From Muribaculum sp. (GTDB lineage Bacteria > Bacillota > Clostridia > Lachnospirales > Lachnospiraceae): a stretch of DNA of 64,000 bases. The stretch covers positions 89,764 to 153,763 of the forward strand of contig JAMPHH010000002.1 of NCBI GenBank assembly GCA_023663505.1, given 5' to 3'. Each line of letters begins with the position of its first letter. Position 1 is the first letter of the stretch. A program made the translations under genes and the position numbers. The notes beneath the pieces were generated by a model. The model did not search any database, was not told the origin of the DNA, and saw only the letters and a list, made by a program, of their open reading frames with translations. This document shows positions 51,614 through 60,742 of this stretch, one piece after another.

Positions 51614-54139
51614 ATGGGAGGTATTCAGTTGACTACACTCTATTGGCTTTTGGAATACGGCAAAGTATTTCTGGCATATATGTTTATCCTATTTATCTGG
51701 CCTTCTGTGGTATTTGGCAGATTTTTGAAGGGAAAGAGCCTGACCTTTCGGTTCGGGTTCTGTGTAACTTTTCAGAATGTCCTGATCAATACCGTGGTGT
51801 TGCTGCTGGGGCTGATTCATCTGCTGCAGCCGCTGATGGTGCAGATCCTGTTCTATGCCACTTTCTTGTGCGTACTCGTGAAGGATGTGCACTGGGGGGA
51901 GAAGCAGTATAAGCAGCTCCGACGTCTGCTCAACGGCACCTATGGCGTGAAGAAATTGTTTGCGGACGTGGCGGAGCTGGTCGGTGGGAAATTGAGAAGA
52001 GAATGGGATAAGTTCTTGGAGATGATGCGGGGCAGATGGTGGGAGTACGGATTGCTCTCCGTGATATTGATCTATGGGGCGGTCTATTTTTCCTATGGCG
52101 CTTTTCAGGATTATTCCTATGGATTTGGCGATATGTATCCGCATAATGCGTGGGTATACGGACTTGCTCAGGGGCAGGTCTTCTCCGCAGGCGTTTATCC
52201 GGAGGGGATGCATTGCTTTATCTATGCCATGCACACGCTGTTCGGGATTCGTATTTATAGCTGTCTTCTGTTCACCGCGGGTATTCACATATTGATTTTC
52301 CTCTTGTCGGCGTATCTTTTGTTCAAGGAAGTGTTTCGCTGGCGTTATACGCCGATGATTGCGCTCACGGCTTTTCTCACGGTGGATGTGGTGTGTATCA
52401 ATGAGATTTACAGCATGTCGCGCCTGCAGTGGACGCTTCCGCAGGAGTTTGGTCTGTTCTCGCAGTTTTTGTGCGCGGCGTTTTTGGTGCGGTATCTGCG
52501 GCTGGGGGCTCCCGCGAGGAAGCCGGAGGGCGGCTTTATGGCATTGATCTTTAAGTCCTACCGTCCGATTCATATTCCGGGGGCGGCAGAACGCCCGCCG
52601 GAGTATACCCAAAACTATTGGGACGAGAATCTGTTGGTCTTTCTGCTGGCGCTGGCGGCTTCTCTGGCAATCCACTTTTATGTCACCATCATGGCATTCT
52701 TTCTGTGTGTTGCATTTGTCCCGGCATGGCTGCGGAGGATTCTGGATTCCAAGCGTCTGATACCGCTGGTGGCGGCGGTTTTCGCTGGTTTTTTGATCGC
52801 GGTGCTGCCCATGGCGGGAGCCTTGGCCTCCGGTATCCCCTTTCAGGGTTCCATCGGCTGGGCCATGAGTGTCATCAACGGCACGGAAGGAGAGGGCGGC
52901 GGAGAGATTATAGTAGACGATTCCGGCGAGGAGATCACAGGAAATATTTTTGAGAGCTTTCGGGAGAATCAGGACAACAAGGAGCCTGATGACACGGAGA
53001 GCACAGGACAGTCCGGGCAAATCGGGCAGTCCGGACAGCCCTCGCCGGAGCAGGAGTACCCCGGGGCGGAATTCCAAACTAAGACAAAAGTTTCTTTGAG
53101 CCAGCGTATGGAACGGCTGGGGGAGGCTTTGTGGAATAAGCTGCAGGCGCTCTATTATGAGGGATATGTGACCTTGTATCGTCAGGAGCGGGCCGGACTG
53201 ATCGTATTCTGGACCGTCGCGGCGCTCGTCCTCTGGCTGGCGGCACGGGTATTTCTCACGGGCATCAGTCTGATCAGGGGAAGGGAGGGGTATGACCTTT
53301 CCGGTGTGGACGGATATTTTTCGCTGACGCTCTCCTCGGTGCTTTTCATGGTGATGTACTGTGCAGGCAGTCTGGGTCTTCCCTCGCTGATTGCAGGCTC
53401 GAGACTTTGTTCTGTGACACAGCTTCTGATACTGGGAGTCATGATGATTCCCCTCGATCTGCTGGCGAGTGTGGTCATGCCCCGGATGTCGGAATCCATT
53501 GTCAGGGCGGTCTCCGTGCTGTGTGTGGCGGCCTTTTATCTGGGGACGATGGTGACAGGAACCTTCCACGGCTATCTCTATTACGAGCTGACCCGCTACA
53601 ATGCGGCGGTGATGGTGACTTATTCGGTCACGAACAGGCTTCCTGCCGGAAGCTTTACCGTGGTGTCCACTGTGGACGAGCTGTATCAGCTCAATCAGTA
53701 CGGATATCATGAGGAGGCTATCAATTTCGTGAATCGCAGCGATGACGAGGAGTATTCCCTGCCCTCGGAGCATGTGTTTATCTATGTGGAGAAAAAGCCT
53801 TTGGAATATGCGCAGAGCCATTTCTTTACGGGACCCAAATGGCTTGCGTGGGAGAAGTATCCCGCTTATTATGAAACCTTTGTGAGCCAGTGTCCCGACA
53901 TCACCTCCTCGCAGATTGCCGAGGAGGGGGAGGTCTATCAGGGAAAATTTGCGGATTCCTCCCGCGTCTATTCCAATCTGGAGCAGCGCACCATGTTGGA
54001 ATCCAAGCTGTATCTGTGGTGCAAGGAATTTGAGCGCCTTTATCCGGGGGAGCTGCACACATATTATGAGGACGACGATTTTGTGTGTTATTATATCAGG
54101 CAGAATACCCTGAGCCAGTATTCTTTCGGGATTCTGTGA
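51614..54139 (+). CDS. large polytopic membrane protein, GT-C-like
   Basis: 841 residues with roughly 12-14 membrane helices. An acidic early loop (GAFQDYSYGFGDMYPHNAWVYGLAQG) after a helix is the layout of GT-C glycosyltransferases using lipid-linked donors. About residues 440-490 form a Gly/Gln/Ser/Glu-rich low-complexity linker (three GQSGQ-like units). The C-terminal 200 residues are an outer soluble domain. Function inferred from build and neighbours only. A very long open frame on the other strand is a shadow. Confidence 0.7.
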   Translation: MGGIQLTTLYWLLEYGKVFLAYMFILFIWPSVVFGRFLKGKSLTFRFGFCVTFQNVLINTVVLLLGLIHLLQPLMVQILFYATFLCVLVKDVHWGEKQYKQLRRLLNGTYGVKKLFADVAELVGGKLRREWDKFLEMMRGRWWEYGLLSVILIYGAVYFSYGAFQDYSYGFGDMYPHNAWVYGLAQGQVFSAGVYPEGMHCFIYAMHTLFGIRIYSCLLFTAGIHILIFLLSAYLLFKEVFRWRYTPMIALTAFLTVDVVCINEIYSMSRLQWTLPQEFGLFSQFLCAAFLVRYLRLGAPARKPEGGFMALIFKSYRPIHIPGAAERPPEYTQNYWDENLLVFLLALAASLAIHFYVTIMAFFLCVAFVPAWLRRILDSKRLIPLVAAVFAGFLIAVLPMAGALASGIPFQGSIGWAMSVINGTEGEGGGEIIVDDSGEEITGNIFESFRENQDNKEPDDTESTGQSGQIGQSGQPSPEQEYPGAEFQTKTKVSLSQRMERLGEALWNKLQALYYEGYVTLYRQERAGLIVFWTVAALVLWLAARVFLTGISLIRGREGYDLSGVDGYFSLTLSSVLFMVMYCAGSLGLPSLIAGSRLCSVTQLLILGVMMIPLDLLASVVMPRMSESIVRAVSVLCVAAFYLGTMVTGTFHGYLYYELTRYNAAVMVTYSVTNRLPAGSFTVVSTVDELYQLNQYGYHEEAINFVNRSDDEEYSLPSEHVFIYVEKKPLEYAQSHFFTGPKWLAWEKYPAYYETFVSQCPDITSSQIAEEGEVYQGKFADSSRVYSNLEQRTMLESKLYLWCKEFERLYPGELHTYYEDDDFVCYYIRQNTLSQYSFGIL

Positions 54140-54154
54140 GGAGGTGAGCGGGCG

Positions 54155-55156
54155 TTGGAACAGATTGATTTTGTGGTGACATGGGTGGACGGTGCCGACG
54201 AGATGTGGAGACGGGAGAAAGCAAAATACGCTCAGGAGACAGGCGATGACGACCGCAGGGAGCGGTACAGGGACTGGGATCTTCTGCGATATTGGTTTCG
54301 GGGGGTGGAGCGATATGCCCCATGGGTTCGGAACATTTATTTTGTCACATGGGGACATCTCCCCCAGTGGCTGGACACACAGAATCCCAAGCTGCGGATC
54401 GTCCGGCACGAGGACTATATACCAAGTGAGTATCTGCCCACCTTCAACAGTAATGTGCTGGAGATTTATCTGCATAAAATAAAGGGACTGTCAGAGCACT
54501 TTTTGTATTTTAATGACGATATGTTTCTGATTGACAAGGTGGAGCCTGAGGATTTCTTCCACAGGGGAAAGCCCTGCGATATGCTTGCGCTGCAGGCGGT
54601 GGTGGCCAATCCCTCCAACCCTGTGATGTCCCATCTGTATCTGAATAATTCCATGGTGATTGCCAGACACTTCGACAAGCGGGAGAATATGAGGCGGCAG
54701 CCGTGGAGTTATTTCAGAATCGGGTATCCGCCCACGCGCTTTTGGTACAATGTGCTGGAGCGTGCATTTCCGCTCTATACGGGATTTTACACGGTACACG
54801 GACCGTCTCCTTTCTGCAGGCATACTTTCGAGGAGGTATGGGAGAAGGAGGGCGATGTTTTGCGGGCTATGTCAAGCAATCGCTTTCGCAGCGGCAGTGA
54901 TGTGACCCAGTATCTTTTTCGGGAGTGGCAGAAGCTGTCAGGGAATTTTGAACCCAGAAATATTCAGCGAGGTTTCGGCTATTTTGAGATCGGGGAGGAT
55001 AACAGGAAGCTGCTAAAGACCATCGAGGGGCAGAAACGCAGGATCGTGTGTGTCAATGACACTTGGCATGAGGGCGATTTTGAAAGTGTGAAGGCGCAGA
55101 TGCAAGGCGCTTTCGAGCGGCTGTTTCCCATGCCTTCGGGATTTGAACGCGGATAA
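54155..55156 (+). CDS. Stealth-family sugar-phosphate transferase
   Basis: 333 residues. Conserved regions of Stealth proteins are plain: CR1 IDFVVTWVDGADEMW, CR2 LRYWFRGVERYAPWVRNIYFVTWG.. FNSNVLEIYLHKIKGLSEHFLYFNDDMFL, CR3 near NSMVIARHFDKRE, CR4 CVNDTWHEGD at the end. The family transfers hexose-1-phosphate units to make phosphodiester-linked capsule polymers. Start TTG 54155 after GAGGAGGTGAG. Suggests that a phosphoglycan is made by the second half of the operon. Confidence 0.92.
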   Translation: MEQIDFVVTWVDGADEMWRREKAKYAQETGDDDRRERYRDWDLLRYWFRGVERYAPWVRNIYFVTWGHLPQWLDTQNPKLRIVRHEDYIPSEYLPTFNSNVLEIYLHKIKGLSEHFLYFNDDMFLIDKVEPEDFFHRGKPCDMLALQAVVANPSNPVMSHLYLNNSMVIARHFDKRENMRRQPWSYFRIGYPPTRFWYNVLERAFPLYTGFYTVHGPSPFCRHTFEEVWEKEGDVLRAMSSNRFRSGSDVTQYLFREWQKLSGNFEPRNIQRGFGYFEIGEDNRKLLKTIEGQKRRIVCVNDTWHEGDFESVKAQMQGAFERLFPMPSGFERG

Positions 55157-55171
55157 TTTGGAGGGACTACT

Positions 55172-56731
55172 GTGACGCAGAAGAGCAGAACGGAATACTC
55201 TGCACGCAATACCACCGTCGCCATAATCGCGCGCATCAGCGCCATTTTGATGGGATTTGCGGCAAGAGTGGTTTTTACCCACACACTTAGCGAGGATTAT
55301 GTGGGAATCAACGGCCTGTTTACAGATATTTTGAGTGTGTTGGCGCTCTCGGAGCTGGGAGTGGGAACGGCGATCACCTATGCCCTCTACCGCCCAATTG
55401 CGCAGGGAGATGTGGAGAAACAGAAATCTCTGATGCGCCTGTATCGGTTTTTTTATCGAATGGTGGCTGGGACAGTGCTGGTTCTGGGGCTGCTGGTGAT
55501 CCCGTTTATGGATATCCTGATCAAGGATCAGCCTGATGTGGAACATCTGACACTGATTTATCTGATGTATCTGGCCAATTCAGTGTGTTCCTATCTGTGG
55601 GTCTACAAGAGAACACTGATAGACGCCCATCAGCTCAGCTATATCGGTGTGCTATATCAGACAGGCTCGTGGATTCTGCAGAATATTCTGCAGATGATCG
55701 TGCTGCTCACCACGAGAAATTATATTTTGTATCTGTCGATCCTGATTCTCTGCACGGTGCTCAACAATGTCTTCGTGTCCAGACGCGCGGATAAGATGTA
55801 TCCCTACCTGCGTGACAGGGAGGCAGCGCGGCTATCGAAGGAGGAGCGATCGGGCATTTTTCAGAATATCCGCGCCATGTTGATGCACAAGGTGGGAAAT
55901 GTGTTGGTGAACAACACGGACAATCTGCTGCTGTCGGCTCTGGTGGGAACGGTGAGCGTGGGAAAATATTCCAATTATTTCCTGATCATCGGGTCCGTCA
56001 AACAGGTGTTGGAGCAGATGTTTCAGGGCATCACTGCCAGTGTGGGCAATATGGGCGTGGAGGCGGGCAAGGAGCGGATCAAAAAGATCTTTGAGGCTTC
56101 GTTTTTCATGGGACAGTGGGTGTACGGGCTCACTGCTATCTGCATGTATCACATTCTCGATCTCTTTGTGGGATTGAGCTTTGGAGAACAATATATTTTT
56201 GACAGCTATATCACGCTGATCCTCTGTCTGAATTTTTATCTGACGGGGATGCGGCAGGCCACCATCGTATTCCGCGATTCCATGGGGCTTTTTCGGTATG
56301 ACAGATACAAGGCGATTGCGGAGGCGGTCATTAATCTGGCGGTCTCTCTGGTGCTCGGCAGGCTGTGGGGGACGGCGGGCGTGTTCTTGGGCACCATGGT
56401 GAGTACGGTCACCACTTCCCTCTGGGTGGAGCCCTACATGTTGTATAAACACAGACTGCAGACGTCTTCCATGCCTTATTTTGGCAAATATATTCTGTAT
56501 GCCTCCGTGACGTTTCTTCTGTGGTATGGGGAGAGCTTCCTGTGCGGCTATATCACGAAAGATATCACAGGAGGGTTGTGGTCGGTGTGTATCCTGCGCG
56601 GGATATTATGTTTTGTGGTGACCAATCTGGTATATCTGGCGTTGTATCATCGCAGCAGAGAGTTCGGGCTGCTGTGGAAGAAGGCGGTGCAGTTGGCGCA
56701 AAAATATCAGAAGAATAGGATGCGGGAGTGA
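55172..56731 (+). CDS. Wzx-type polysaccharide flippase
   Basis: 519 residues with 12-14 hydrophobic helices. N-terminus ARNTTVAIIARISAILMGFAARVVFTHTLSEDYVGINGLFTDIL is typical of oligosaccharide flippases of the MATE/MOP clan. Would export the lipid-linked product of the preceding GT and Stealth genes, separate from PelG. Start GTG 55172 after GGAGGGA. Ends overlapping the nucleotidyltransferase gene (GTGA). Confidence 0.9.
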   Translation: MTQKSRTEYSARNTTVAIIARISAILMGFAARVVFTHTLSEDYVGINGLFTDILSVLALSELGVGTAITYALYRPIAQGDVEKQKSLMRLYRFFYRMVAGTVLVLGLLVIPFMDILIKDQPDVEHLTLIYLMYLANSVCSYLWVYKRTLIDAHQLSYIGVLYQTGSWILQNILQMIVLLTTRNYILYLSILILCTVLNNVFVSRRADKMYPYLRDREAARLSKEERSGIFQNIRAMLMHKVGNVLVNNTDNLLLSALVGTVSVGKYSNYFLIIGSVKQVLEQMFQGITASVGNMGVEAGKERIKKIFEASFFMGQWVYGLTAICMYHILDLFVGLSFGEQYIFDSYITLILCLNFYLTGMRQATIVFRDSMGLFRYDRYKAIAEAVINLAVSLVLGRLWGTAGVFLGTMVSTVTTSLWVEPYMLYKHRLQTSSMPYFGKYILYASVTFLLWYGESFLCGYITKDITGGLWSVCILRGILCFVVTNLVYLALYHRSREFGLLWKKAVQLAQKYQKNRMRE

Positions 56732-57957
56732 AGCTGTGGAGGATGGAAGATAAAATGGTGTCGGAAATGGAAAAAACTTTTTCAGAGGAGGAGAGATGTC
56801 TTCTGGCCATGCTCAGGGAGGCGCTCACAGGCGTGCCGCAGGAAGTCTCGAAATTTGCTCCGGACTGGGAACGTCTGCTTGCCATGGCGGAGCGGCATAG
56901 TGTACTGCCGCTGTTATATGATGTGTTGGCAGAGGAAGAGAAGATGCCGCCCAATCTGAGGAGACGGGCGGTGGACTCCGCCAGACAGACGGTGCAGCAA
57001 AGCTATCGCCTGCTCTTTCTGTGCAAATATCTGACAGCGGGACTGGAGGAGGCAGGAGTGTCCACAGCGCTGCTAAAAGGTGTGGGGACGGCGGCATACT
57101 ATCCCACCCCGGAGCTTAGGAAGGCGGGAGATGTGGACCTTCTGCTTCTGCATCCCGAGGAACGCGCCCGGGCGGAGGAAGTCTTGGTAAGACTGGGATG
57201 CAGACTCTCCGATGAGCAGCTCGCCCTGCATCACGTGGCGTATCTGGCGGGCGGCGGGATAGAGGTGGAGCTGCATACCCTGTTGGCGGAGCCCTTTGAC
57301 AATGACCGGATGAACCGCTATCTGGAGGAGCAGCTCTCGGAATGTGCAAAACATGTGTGCCGGACGAATGTGATGGGAGTGTCGCTTCCCGTGCTGGAGG
57401 GTGCGTGGCATGCCTATGAGCTGTTGCTGCATATGTTACAACATTTTCTGCGGTCGGGTTTTGGACTCAAGCTCTTGTGTGACTGGGTGGTGTTCTGGAA
57501 CAGGGAGACGGACAAGGCGGAGCGGGAGCGGTATCTCGAGCTGATAACGGAGAGCAGGATCAAGGGATTCTCTGACATGGTGACGTTGGCGTGCTGCAGA
57601 TATTTAGGACTGCCGGGAGACCGTGTGACGTGGATGGGACTTCCGGAGCAGTTTGAGACGGAAGGCTTCCTTGCGGAGATTCTGGAGGCGGAGGAGTTCG
57701 GCAAGTCCTCCGTAAACCGCATGGTCACGCTGCGAGGAGGAAAGCTTGCGGATTATGTGAGAGAGTTTCATCATCAGATGTGTCTGAATTTCCCGAGAGG
57801 CAGCAGGTGTATCGTGTGCTGGCCGCTGTTATGGCTGGTCACGCTGGCGCGTTTTTTGAGAAATAACCGAAAGATCAGAAAGACCTCGGGGCTTGCCATC
57901 TTGAAAAAGGCAGGACAGCGGGGGAAGATGATAGAGCAGATCGGGCTATTCCGATAG
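56728..57957 (+). CDS. NTP_transf_5-type nucleotidyltransferase
   Basis: 409 residues of the uncharacterised nucleotidyltransferase family often found in lasso and other peptide clusters. Core TALLKGVGTAAYYPTPELRKAGDVDLLL carries the Asp pair of polymerase-beta-like folds, and IEVELHTLL the third acid. N-terminal helical part WERLLAMAERHSVLPLLYDVL is also typical. Start GTG 56728 overlaps the flippase stop; ATG 56743 is an alternative. Physically the last gene of the glycan operon, functionally it may belong with the peptide island that follows. Confidence 0.82.
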   Translation: MKLWRMEDKMVSEMEKTFSEEERCLLAMLREALTGVPQEVSKFAPDWERLLAMAERHSVLPLLYDVLAEEEKMPPNLRRRAVDSARQTVQQSYRLLFLCKYLTAGLEEAGVSTALLKGVGTAAYYPTPELRKAGDVDLLLLHPEERARAEEVLVRLGCRLSDEQLALHHVAYLAGGGIEVELHTLLAEPFDNDRMNRYLEEQLSECAKHVCRTNVMGVSLPVLEGAWHAYELLLHMLQHFLRSGFGLKLLCDWVVFWNRETDKAERERYLELITESRIKGFSDMVTLACCRYLGLPGDRVTWMGLPEQFETEGFLAEILEAEEFGKSSVNRMVTLRGGKLADYVREFHHQMCLNFPRGSRCIVCWPLLWLVTLARFLRNNRKIRKTSGLAILKKAGQRGKMIEQIGLFR

Positions 57958-57987
57958 GGTGGATAGCAAACTATTTGAAAACTATTT

Positions 57988-58307
57988 GTAACAGTTCAGC
58001 CTTCAAATCATAGTGCGGAGGGGGCGGGAGATGACTGGGAGTGTTTTGCGGACTGGCTGCGGTTGGGGGTTTTCTAATAGTGCGGGGTTGGATATTGCAA
58101 TTTGCGGGTCGGCTCTAAGGTGCATCCATGCACCTAGAGCCTGAAATGCGCATCCGTGCGCATTTCACCCTACTTTGTGAACGCACTATAAGAAAACGCT
58201 CCAACCTCCGCCGAAGTCCGCAAAACACTCCCAGTCATCTCCCGCCTTGATACCCATACAAAGCAAATATGTTCATCTAACAAATCATTCTATGGCTGAA
58301 CTGTTAC
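57988..58307. repeat. 14-bp inverted repeat flanking palindromic element copy 2
   Basis: GTAACAGTTCAGCC (57988-58001) is inverted as GGCTGAACTGTTAC (58294-58307), enclosing the element at 58023-58246. Not present around copy 1. Confidence 0.7.
58023..58246. repeat. 225-bp palindromic element, copy 2 (inverted)
   Basis: Reverse complement of the 28930-29155 element with most bases conserved. Outer arms of 32 bp are perfect inverted repeats within the copy although they differ from copy 1 at several sites. The inner GGCTCTAGGTGCAT stem also keeps its pairing. Fills most of the 505-bp gap before the leader-peptide gene. Confidence 0.85.
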
Positions 58308-58337
58308 AACTATTTTATGGAAAATTCGCCAGAGTGA

Positions 58338-58366
58338 TTGACAAGATGGATGAAATTTATTATACT
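58338..58366 (+). promoter_or_regulatory. strong sigma-A promoter of the leader-bearing protein
   Basis: TTGACA (58338-58343), 17-bp spacer, TATACT (58361-58366). Gives a leader of about 90 nt to the gene at 58463. Confidence 0.85.
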
Positions 58367-58462
58367 TATTGTACTGGAGTAGATTAGCTAGATAGCTTGG
58401 TGGTGCGTGTTGTTGGCTTGTGTAGACGCGGCATTGCGGCGTCTTAGACGGAGGAGAGAAAT

Positions 58463-58882
58463 ATGAAAGTTTATGAAAAGCCTGTTATTTTGACTAATGA
58501 GGAGCTGGCTGAGGGTGTATACGCGGGAAGCGGAAATTGTTACACCACGACTGCACGAATTGTACAGTTGCCCGAGAGTACCCATGGTTACATAATTCAG
58601 ATAGATGCGACACATAATTCCGGCGGACATCACAGCACAAACCGACACGTTGAGGTTACTTTCAATCAGGTGGTTACTTATGTGTCCAGTGAGGCTTCCC
58701 AGTGTTGGGGAAGCGGTTCGACCAAGCTTACGCTGGAGTATGCTACGAAGAATGGGGCGCCTTATCATAACAATGCCAGCGAGTATATCGGATTGGGCAA
58801 TCTGGAGGTTACCGCCGAGGCGGGTCTTGCCATTACCGGATGCAGATGTGTATACTGTGATGAGGACTGCGAGCAGCACTAA
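58463..58882 (+). CDS. candidate precursor/exported protein with RiPP-like leader
   Basis: 139 residues. The N-terminal 24, MKVYEKPVILTNEELAEGVYAGSG, look like a peptide leader (charged, Glu-rich, ending in small residues) rather than a Sec signal. The body is beta-rich with many Thr, Ser, Asn and His (HNSGGHHSTNRH), a GSGSTKLTLEYATKNGAP stretch, and ends with a Cys cluster CRCVYCDEDC. Cys also at CWG and NCY. Strong promoter, ribosome binding site GGAGGAGAG, own terminator: the profile of an abundant product. Next genes encode an exporter, a PqqD-kinase fusion and a peptidase. Family unrecognised; substrate role inferred. Confidence 0.65.
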   Translation: MKVYEKPVILTNEELAEGVYAGSGNCYTTTARIVQLPESTHGYIIQIDATHNSGGHHSTNRHVEVTFNQVVTYVSSEASQCWGSGSTKLTLEYATKNGAPYHNNASEYIGLGNLEVTAEAGLAITGCRCVYCDEDCEQH

Positions 58883-58933
58883 TATTTGAATGGGCAGAAC
58901 GATTTGGGAATGAGAAAAGTATGGAATAAAGTG

Positions 58934-58966
58934 AGAGGTTATGTGGCTGCATAACCTCTTTTTTAT
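58934..58966 (+). terminator. perfect rho-independent terminator after the candidate precursor
   Basis: AGAGGTTATG (58934-58943) pairs with CATAACCTCT (58950-58959), followed by TTTTTTA. Lies 12 bp before the exporter gene, so the exporter would be made by read-through at a lower level. Confidence 0.92.
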
Positions 58967-58977
58967 CGAGATGAGAG

Positions 58978-60738
58978 ATGAAGGAAAAGATTAGGTTTAT
59001 CATAGGCAGAATCAAGGCGGGCAGACTGCAGGAGATGTGGAGGCAGACTGTATGGATCTATCACTATGCCAGACGGTATTGGCTGGCTATGATATTTTAT
59101 ACCCTTCTGGGGATGTTTGGCACGGTGGTATCCCTCCTGACAAGCATGGTGTCCAAAGAGCTGGTGGATATCATCACCGGTCATGAGACGGGGACTGTCA
59201 TACAGACCTTCTGCATGATGATTGGGTTGAATGTGGGAACGACACTGGTCGGCATGGCTTCCGATTATGCTTCGAGTTGGATTGGCATGAAGGTGGATGC
59301 GGAGATCAAGGCGGATATATTTGAGAAGATCCTTGTGACGGATTGGGAATCGCTGACCAATTATCACACAGGAGATCTGCTCACCCGGTGGAGTTCGGAT
59401 GTCTCCAATATCTCCAGCGGCATACTCAGCTTTATACCGAATTTCATCATTTATTTATTTCAATTTGTCAGTGCGTTTGCAATGATTATCTATTATGACG
59501 CCTCCTTTGCCGTATTCGCCTTTCTGGGTATGCCGGTGAGTCTGCTTTTGTCCAGAACGCTGATGAACCGCATGGTAAACAATGACAGAAGAAGCGCCGC
59601 CATGGGAGCCAAAATGTCCGGTTTTAATCAGGAGGCTTTTTCCAATGTTCAGATCATCAAGGCGTTCGATCTGGTGCGGCTCTATGCGGCGCGTCTGCGG
59701 CAGCTTCAGCAGGAATATATCGCCATGCGGCTGGAGTTCAGGAAAATGTCCATCGGGACTTCCCTGCTTCTGACCACGGTGGGACTTCTGGTTTCCTACG
59801 CCTCATACGGCTGGGGAATCTACCGGGTGTGGAGCGGAGCCATCACCTACGGTACTATGACCATGTTTCTCACGCTGTCCGGGACTTTGACGGGGACGCT
59901 GCACAATCTGACTTCGCTGGTGCCCACGGCCATCGGGCTCACTACCTCGGCGGGACGCCTCATGGATATCGTGGAGATGCCCAGAGAGGATTACAGCCAT
60001 GACGAGGAGGTGGAAGGCTTCCGCAAGAAGCATCGGACGGAAGGCATCAGTCTCTGTATCCGGGATGTGGAATATGCCTATCAAAATGGAAACAGGGTGT
60101 TTGAACATGCCTCTCTGGAGGCCCACCCCCATGAGGTGATCGGGCTGGTGGGACCGTCCGGAGAGGGCAAGACCACCATGATGCGCCTGATGCTGTCCTT
60201 GATTACTCCGCAGGCGGGAGAGATCGTGCTGTGCACGGACGGAGACTGCCTTCCACTGACAGCCTCCGCCAGAAGGCTCTTTTCCTATGTGCCGCAGGGA
60301 AACACGCTCTTCTCGGGCACCATTGCGGAGAATATGCGAAATGTGAAGCCGGAGGCCACGGAGGAGGAGATGATAGAGGCGTTGAAGCTTGCATGCGCAT
60401 GGGAATTTGTGGAAAAGCTGCCGGACGGATTACACAGCAAGGTGAAGGAGAGGGGCGGCGGTTTCTCGGAGGGACAGGCACAGCGGCTTGCCATCGCCAG
60501 AGCGCTGCTCAGGAGGTCTCCGCTGCTTTTGTTGGACGAGGCCACCTCCGCATTGGATGTGGCAACAGAGAGAAGGGTATTGAAAAATATCATGCAGGAC
60601 GAGTACCCGCGCACCTGTATCGTGACCACCCATCGTCCCACGGTCTTAAGCGCCTGCAGCCGTGTCTACGGCATCAGGAACAGACGCTGTGTAGTGTTGA
60701 GCGAGGAAGAGATCAATGAACAGGTGAGAGGGTTTTGA
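58978..60738 (+). CDS. ABC exporter for the candidate precursor
   Basis: 586 residues: about 40 N-terminal cytoplasmic residues, six membrane helices, ATPase with Walker A VGPSGEGKTTM, signature GFSEGQAQR, Walker B LLLLDEATSALD and H-loop TTHRP. No C39 peptidase domain, so leader removal must be done by another enzyme. A homodimeric type IV exporter is likely. Similar stand-alone exporters are part of lasso-peptide clusters. ATG after a weak GATGAGAG site. Confidence 0.88.
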   Translation: MKEKIRFIIGRIKAGRLQEMWRQTVWIYHYARRYWLAMIFYTLLGMFGTVVSLLTSMVSKELVDIITGHETGTVIQTFCMMIGLNVGTTLVGMASDYASSWIGMKVDAEIKADIFEKILVTDWESLTNYHTGDLLTRWSSDVSNISSGILSFIPNFIIYLFQFVSAFAMIIYYDASFAVFAFLGMPVSLLLSRTLMNRMVNNDRRSAAMGAKMSGFNQEAFSNVQIIKAFDLVRLYAARLRQLQQEYIAMRLEFRKMSIGTSLLLTTVGLLVSYASYGWGIYRVWSGAITYGTMTMFLTLSGTLTGTLHNLTSLVPTAIGLTTSAGRLMDIVEMPREDYSHDEEVEGFRKKHRTEGISLCIRDVEYAYQNGNRVFEHASLEAHPHEVIGLVGPSGEGKTTMMRLMLSLITPQAGEIVLCTDGDCLPLTASARRLFSYVPQGNTLFSGTIAENMRNVKPEATEEEMIEALKLACAWEFVEKLPDGLHSKVKERGGGFSEGQAQRLAIARALLRRSPLLLLDEATSALDVATERRVLKNIMQDEYPRTCIVTTHRPTVLSACSRVYGIRNRRCVVLSEEEINEQVRGF

Positions 60739-60742
60739 GTGA

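Noticed and set aside
51689..54475. Open frame of more than 900 codons on the minus strand across the GT-C-like gene
   Set aside because: It is antisense to a well-supported gene and has an unnatural His/Gln/Arg-rich composition, no motifs and no ribosome binding site; the openness follows from codon bias of the plus-strand gene.
58463..58882. Classical lasso or lanthipeptide precursor
   Set aside because: 139 residues is too long and no lasso cyclase, LanM/LanBC or radical SAM gene is nearby; it is described only as a candidate precursor of unknown type.
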